From Pseudomonas sp. CFII64 (GTDB lineage: Bacteria > Pseudomonadota > Gammaproteobacteria > Pseudomonadales > Pseudomonadaceae), in contig NZ_ATLO01000053.1 in assembly GCF_000416235.1 (NCBI RefSeq), positions 167,493 to 231,492 of the forward strand: a DNA stretch of 64,000 nucleotides. The letters run 5' to 3'. Shown here in pieces: positions 59,678 through 64,000 of this stretch. The position numbers and the translations under genes were made by a program. The notes below the pieces were generated by a model that saw only the letters and a list, made by a program, of their open reading frames with translations, did not search any database and was not told the DNA's origin. How positions within the stretch are numbered: the stretch's first letter is position 1; the number at the start of each line of letters is the position of its first letter.

Positions 59678-59687
59678 TACGTGTGTA
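59678..59687. promoter_or_regulatory. TAC-N4-GTA palindrome
   Basis: TACGTGTGTA (within CATACGTGTGTATAG) lies 90 bp upstream of the EF-hand-like gene start. It shares the TACGTG half with the receiver-gene sites. Confidence 0.5.
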
Positions 59688-59746
59688 TAGTCATTGAATT
59701 GGATGCATTTCGTAGGACCGGCTCAGCGTGCGACATGCAGGCCAGG

Positions 59747-61372
59747 TCAAACCACGAAACGCGCGACCATTGCGTTCAGGTCCACTGCCAGCCGTGACAA
59801 CTCATGACTGGCCGCGCTGGTCTGGTTGGCGCCGGCAGCCGACTGGGTCGCCAGATCGCGGATGTTGACCAGATTGCGGTCCACTTCCCTGGAAACCTGA
59901 GCCTGCTCCTCTGACGCACTGGCGATAACCAGGTTGCGTTCGTTGATCTGCGAAATGGCTTCGGTGATCTGCTCCAGTGCGTCGCCAGCAGAGCGCGCCA
60001 GTTCAAGCGTCGACTGCGTACGGTTGGTGTTGAGCGCCATGGACTGCACGGCGTTGCCGGTGCCGCTTTGAATCCCGGCCACCATCTGCTCGATCTCCTG
60101 AGTGGATTGAGCGGTGCGGTGCGCCAGGGCGCGAACTTCGTCGGCCACTACCGCAAACCCGCGTCCCGCTTCGCCTGCCCGTGCCGCTTCAATCGCCGCG
60201 TTGAGGGCCAACAGGTTGGTCTGCTCGGCGATGGAGCGAATTACATCCAGCACCTTGCCGATATCCCGACCTTGCTCGGCCAGGCCTTCGACCAGATTGG
60301 AGGTGGTTTGCACGTCCTGAGTCATGGCCTGAATGGCCTTGACGGTTTCGAGCACTTTATCGCGGCCCTGGCGTGCCGTCTGATTCGACGCCTGGGAAGC
60401 CTCGGAGGTCGAGACCGCGTTGCGCGCGACTTCTTCCACCGCGGCGGTCATCTCGTTGACGGCGGTGGCCGCCTGTTCGATCTCGTTATTTTGCTGCTGC
60501 AGTCCTCGTGAGGACTCTTCAGTGACGGCGCTCAATTCTTCGGCCGCCGAGGCCAGTTGCGTGGCAGATCCGGAAATCTGTTCAATGGTCTGGCGCAGAT
60601 TGCGCTGCATGATTGCCAGTGCTTCAAGCAAGCGGGCGGATTCATCCTTGCCATCGACCTCGATGGGCATGGTGAGGTTGCCCCCGGCAATATCCTGTGC
60701 CGCGCGCACAGCCCGGTTCAGAGGCGTCACGATGCTGCGGGTCAACAGCCAGGCCAACAACACAGTCAACAGTGCCGCAGCGACCGCCACGGCAATGATC
60801 GCCTTGATAGCCCCGCTGTATTGCTCACCGGCAATTTTTGAATCCGCGCTGGCATTGGTCTTGTTAATCGCCACCAATTTTCTGAGTTGCTCACCCATCA
60901 AGTCCGAACCGTCCTTCATCCGGGAGTTGATCAGTGTCCGCATCTCGTCGACTTTATCTTGCCGCGACAGCTCCAGCGCCTCGTTTTGCGCGACCAGGTA
61001 CTTGTCCAGCGTGGCATCGAATTGTTTATACAAATCAAGTTCTTCGCCTGCAGAAGGCAGTGCCGCGTAGTTGCTTTTGGCTTGCTGAACTTTGCCGGCA
61101 AGCTCACGCATTCTTTCGTCGGTGCCTTTTAATAGCGCGGGCTCACGATTGATCAAAATACGGAATGAGGTAATGCGCAAACGCAACACGTTTTCCGTGA
61201 TATCCCCAAGGTAGCCTACGCTGGGCAGACTATTCGTCTCCATCTGAATAGTCGCTTCCCGGATGACAGACATCCGATTGAGGGCAAAAAAACCCAGAGC
61301 AATGACCAACAAAGCGATAAATGCAAATCCCAGAAACGCCCGCGGTGCGATATTTATATTTCTCAGGTACAT
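59747..61372 (-). CDS. Methyl-accepting chemotaxis protein (4HB type)
   Basis: The 541-residue receptor has two membrane helices (about 11-31 and 190-210) around a four-helix-bundle ligand domain. A HAMP domain (211-265) and a signalling domain with the hairpin tip (IRSIAEQTNLLALNAAIEAARAGEAGRGFAVVADEVRALAHRT) follow. It lacks the C-terminal CheR-binding pentapeptide. The ligand is unknown. The gene stands alone. Confidence 0.92.
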   Translation of the reverse strand: MYLRNINIAPRAFLGFAFIALLVIALGFFALNRMSVIREATIQMETNSLPSVGYLGDITENVLRLRITSFRILINREPALLKGTDERMRELAGKVQQAKSNYAALPSAGEELDLYKQFDATLDKYLVAQNEALELSRQDKVDEMRTLINSRMKDGSDLMGEQLRKLVAINKTNASADSKIAGEQYSGAIKAIIAVAVAAALLTVLLAWLLTRSIVTPLNRAVRAAQDIAGGNLTMPIEVDGKDESARLLEALAIMQRNLRQTIEQISGSATQLASAAEELSAVTEESSRGLQQQNNEIEQAATAVNEMTAAVEEVARNAVSTSEASQASNQTARQGRDKVLETVKAIQAMTQDVQTTSNLVEGLAEQGRDIGKVLDVIRSIAEQTNLLALNAAIEAARAGEAGRGFAVVADEVRALAHRTAQSTQEIEQMVAGIQSGTGNAVQSMALNTNRTQSTLELARSAGDALEQITEAISQINERNLVIASASEEQAQVSREVDRNLVNIRDLATQSAAGANQTSAASHELSRLAVDLNAMVARFVV

Positions 61373-62055
61373 GAATTATTCTCATTGGAAGACAACGAAA
61401 TGCACTCCGTGCGTCGTTCGTTAACAAGTAGACAGGCTTGTCAACGCGGGCGCGACTGCAAAAGAGTCCGGGCACCCTTTAACAGTATCGGCCAGTCATG
61501 AGAAATATTTTGTATAACCAGAATTATATTTTCTGACTTGAAACTTCAGTCAGGAAGGCAATGGATGCTATGGGCAATCCGGTTTGCAAAAAATGGGTAG
61601 GGCTGGAGTCGCCTCCGAAAAAAGCCCCAGCCGACCTCAACCTACCTGCTGCCTTGAAGGCAAGCCGCTCGCACTCCGTCGCTTTCGGCCAGAAGGAGCA
61701 AGCCGTAGCGAACCACTCTGCCACGCGCATGCGTACGACCCGTCAGGCCGTGCACTCCTTAGCGAGCCAAGCACTACACACCTTTTAGCTTCGGACGGTG
61801 TCGACGAAGAAATCATCCTTGGCCGTCAAACCGGAGGCGCCATGCTGCTCTACCAGTTTCGTAAAGGCGCCAGTGCGTGGCGCCTGATCATCAACCTTTC
61901 GAAGACCGTCGCCGACAGTCTGGGGAGGATTGAGGCGCTCGACGAACAGCGCCCCGGCATCTGAGCGGTCAGTCCTCACCAGGCGATGAATCCGGTCATG
62001 CCGAGAACGCCGACGTCTGCGACGGCCCGCCATGTCGTTTGGCAGGAGGCACAGA
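61373..62055. other. Non-coding or decayed region
   Basis: About 680 bases with several overlapping open frames on both strands (for example 61524-61730 minus and 61584-61964 plus). None shows domains, a ribosome site or family sequence. The 61600-61630 part forms a GGCTGG...CCAGCC hairpin. I regard it as accessory DNA with possible gene debris. Confidence 0.45.
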
Positions 62056-62781
62056 TCAGACCTGCGCCATGCCGCCGTCAACCGGCAGCTCGGCCCCGGT
62101 GATGAAGCTGCTTTGGTCGCTGACGAGGAACAGCGCGGCCGAGGCCACTTCGTCGGCACGCCCCATACGGCCGAGCGGGATCAGCTTCTTCAGCGTCTCG
62201 CGGACCTCGTCGGACGCCGCCGCCATCATGGCGGTGTCGGTTGGTCCCGGTGCCACGACGTTGACACGGATGTTGCGGGGCGCTAGCTCGTTGGCCCAGG
62301 TCCGCCCCAACGAGCGCACGGCGGCCTTGGTTGCCCCGTAGACGCCATAGCCTTTTGTGCCGATCGCGTCGGCGATCGAGCCCACCAACACGATCGAGCC
62401 ACCATCCGGCATAATCGCCGTCGCAGCCTTGGCGGCAAACAGCAGCGCGCGCACGTTGAGGTCGAAGGTCCGGTCGAAATGGTCCTCGCTGATGTCGTTG
62501 AGGGTCGCGAACTCGGAGATGCCGACGTTGACGGCGAGCACGTCCACCCGTCCGGCCTCGCTGCCCACCGCCTCGAAGAAAGCGGCGAGCGCCGTCAAGT
62601 CGGAAGCATCGACTCGGCGCGCACGCAGCTTGCCGGCTCCAAGCTCGGCCTCCCCGTCTTCGGCGCGGCGACTGGTTGCATAAACGGTGGCGCCTTCCGC
62701 CGCGAACCGCTCTGCGATAGCGCCACCGATGCCGCCATGGCCTCCGACCACGACGGCGATTTTTCCTGAAAGCCTGCTCAT
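62056..62781 (-). CDS. Short-chain dehydrogenase/reductase (second pair)
   Basis: The ATG at 62781 follows GGGTGGG; earlier starts are less likely. The 241-residue enzyme shows GGHGGIGG (cofactor), NVGISE in the place of NAG, and YGATK (catalytic Tyr-Lys). It resembles the SDR at 44347 in setting (both divergent to an HxlR gene) and in the end sequence DGGMAQV/DGGLAQI. Its regulator next door is frameshifted, so control may be lost. Confidence 0.88.
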   Translation of the reverse strand: MSRLSGKIAVVVGGHGGIGGAIAERFAAEGATVYATSRRAEDGEAELGAGKLRARRVDASDLTALAAFFEAVGSEAGRVDVLAVNVGISEFATLNDISEDHFDRTFDLNVRALLFAAKAATAIMPDGGSIVLVGSIADAIGTKGYGVYGATKAAVRSLGRTWANELAPRNIRVNVVAPGPTDTAMMAAASDEVRETLKKLIPLGRMGRADEVASAALFLVSDQSSFITGAELPVDGGMAQV

Positions 62782-62878
62782 ACGCCCACCCATCGCTAAT
62801 AGTGACGAACAAGGTATCATTCCTATATCTAATCACAAGAAGGCACCAGATGGTGCTTAGATATTGAGGCGTATACCC

Positions 62879-63270
62879 ATGTCCAAAGACGTTCTCGAAC
62901 TGCCGCTTGATGTCACCGCGACGCGGCCCATCCTCGAACATATCGCCAATAAGTGGACGGTGCTGATCCTGAGCGTCCTCTGCACGCAACCGGCGCGGTT
63001 CAACGACCTCAAGCGCCGCCTCGACGGCATCACCCACAGGCTTTGTCTGACGCATTGAAGCGTTTGGAGCGCAACGGCCTTATCAGTCGCAAAGTCCTGC
63101 CGACGCGCCCGATCGGTGTCGAATACACAATTACCGCTCTTGGCTGCTCGCTACGCGAGCCCTTTGCTGCCCTTTACAACTGGTCGCTCGCCAACGGCCC
63201 CGCGCTGGAAAGAGCGCAGTGTGCCTATGACCTATCAAGCAGCAGCAACGGAGGGTTAGAGGAGATTTAG
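62879..63270 (+). pseudogene. HxlR-family regulator, frameshifted
   Basis: From the ATG at 62879 the protein reads an HxlR domain (VTATRPILEHIANKWTVLILSVLCTQPARFNDLKRRLDGITH) and then hits a stop at 63058 after RLCLTH. Deleting one base near 63038 (CACAGGC where CACAAGGC is expected) restores the frame: ALSDALKRLERNGLISRKVLPTRPIGVEYTITALGCSLREPF to 63270. The two halves together form a normal regulator of about 130 residues. Either a true single-base deletion or a sequencing error. Confidence 0.8.
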
Positions 63271-63863
63271 TAACCAAAGGGCGTGCTACCTCCTTGGATC
63301 TAGGGAAAATAGGAAAAGGCAGCCCGACGACTGGCAGGCTTCGGCAGTAGTAGAAGCAGGGCACTTTCGACCCTCTAGGTCGAGAAGGGTAAACGGGGAA
63401 TGGATCTATCGCGGCACCCGGTCATGCGTCAGCCGGCAGAGCCACCTCTTGCCCCATACTTTTTAGATTTTCTAGCTTTGAAAACTCTCAAGCATTCTAC
63501 GTTCGGCATGCTGACTAGTGCAGAACCTGTAATAGCATTAGCTATCGGAGTTATAACGCTGGGTCAAACACTGACCTATCTTCAGGTAGCCGGATTATCT
63601 CTAGTTGTATTTGCCAATGCTGCCAACATAACTGATCCTGACAGAGCGGAAGAGGTTTAAATGAATTATTTTAGTATAGATCAGCTAGCACCTGAAAATA
63701 CCGGTAACGTGCTACGCCAACGTCAGACATCGCTTTAACTTCGCCGGCGCAAGCAGTAGCGATGGTCACCAAACATCTACCGGCCGGTGTTTAGCGTTCG
63801 CTAAGCACAAGGCGGCGAGATGTGATTATTGGACGCTTGCATTTTTATAACCGAAAGCGGTGC
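63271..63863. other. Accessory remnant region
   Basis: Apart from the transporter fragment at 63400-63660 I see no gene here. The base composition is more AT-rich than the core genes (for example 63440-63720), suggesting imported DNA. Confidence 0.45.
63400..63660 (+). pseudogene. C-terminal fragment of an RhtA-like EamA exporter
   Basis: The 86-residue frame includes PYFLDFLALKTLKHSTFG and TSAEPVIALAIGVITLGQTLTYLQVAG, which match the last two helices of RhtA-type threonine/homoserine exporters. The first eight helices are missing, and the first 15 residues look unrelated. It cannot work as a transporter and is a deletion remnant. Confidence 0.75.
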
Positions 63864-64000
63864 TCAATACTTAGCAAAGTCTCGGCCCTTTGCAGTTTCG
63901 GCCTCAGCCTTTTCCTGCGCTTGGCGGGCGGCGTCGCGTGAGGCCAGGATAGCTGTATGCGTTTCCTTTGTCGCGAGTTCACCTTTGCTCCATAGCTGGT
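63864..64000 (-). CDS. C-terminus of an unidentified gene (cut by window edge)
   Basis: The minus-strand frame is open from the window edge to a stop at 63864-63866 and reads LWSKGELATKETHTAILASR and ends in ETAKGRDFAKY. The part is helical, rich in Ala, Lys, Glu and Gln, as in coiled coils. Only 45 residues are visible, so the family is unknown. Confidence 0.5.
   Translation of the reverse strand, partial: QLWSKGELATKETHTAILASRDAARQAQEKAEAETAKGRDFAKY

Noticed and set aside
61524..61964. Short frames on both strands after the second chemotaxis receptor
   Set aside because: No family sequence, ribosome site or conserved motif could be recognised.

Overview
The window reads as the chromosome of a Pseudomonas, most likely of the P. 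fluorescens/P. putida type. Grounds: GC-rich coding, OprD-family porin, TRAP and uronate dehydrogenase genes close to known Pseudomonas proteins, Pseudomonas-style REP hairpins (GTAGGA...CGG palindromes), and many short operons. No rRNA, tRNA, CRISPR array or intact insertion sequence was seen.

Layout. 1-2.3 kb: start of a chemotaxis receptor and a small glycine-zipper envelope protein. 2.3-13.1 kb: a seven-gene minus-strand exopolysaccharide operon (wecB-like, bcsB-like, nfrB-like, nfrA-like, algF-like, algJ/X-like, unknown secreted protein). It looks like a c-di-GMP-controlled, probably acetylated ManNAc-type polymer. 14.0-15.0 kb: a metallo-beta-lactamase-fold hydrolase. 15.2-19.2 kb: a complete curli operon (csgE, F, A, G, B and a csgC/H-like gene) with an unusually long curlin. 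20-22 kb: a response regulator and a diguanylate cyclase. 22.1-25.4 kb: a stand-alone aroA, an aldose epimerase and an EamA transporter. 25.5-31.7 kb: a hexuronate locus (TRAP dctPQM, lactonase, udh, oprD) with a shared operator-like motif. 32-36.6 kb: redox, Rrf2, orphan vapB, two metallophosphoesterases and a periplasmic binding protein. 36.8-39.6 kb is the most novel stretch: an antitoxin/ParE-like toxin pair in which the toxin carries a 200-residue extra domain, a free-standing paralogue of that domain, and a 39-bp tandem-repeat gene split by a frameshift. 39.9-45.6 kb: a GGDEF-EAL protein, LysR, a truncated AraC regulator and an SDR/HxlR pair. 45.6-52.4 kb: two paralogous PAS histidine kinase/receiver sets around an NDH-2-like dehydrogenase. 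52.8-58.1 kb: LysR, a cyclic-nucleotide-gated MscS channel and a quinol nitric oxide reductase. 58.3-61.4 kb: two lineage-specific small proteins and a second chemotaxis receptor. 61.4-64 kb: a decayed accessory region with a second SDR/HxlR pair (HxlR frameshifted) and transporter debris.

How the genes may work together. The exopolysaccharide and curli operons form a biofilm-matrix block, with diguanylate cyclases nearby that could feed the MshEN-type c-di-GMP sensor on NfrB. A palindrome, TAC-N4-GTA, recurs only between genes around the two kinase/receiver sets and near several other genes. It sits exactly 85 bp upstream of both single-domain receiver genes, so it may mark a regulon of the FixJ-type regulator encoded at 50.0-50.7 kb.
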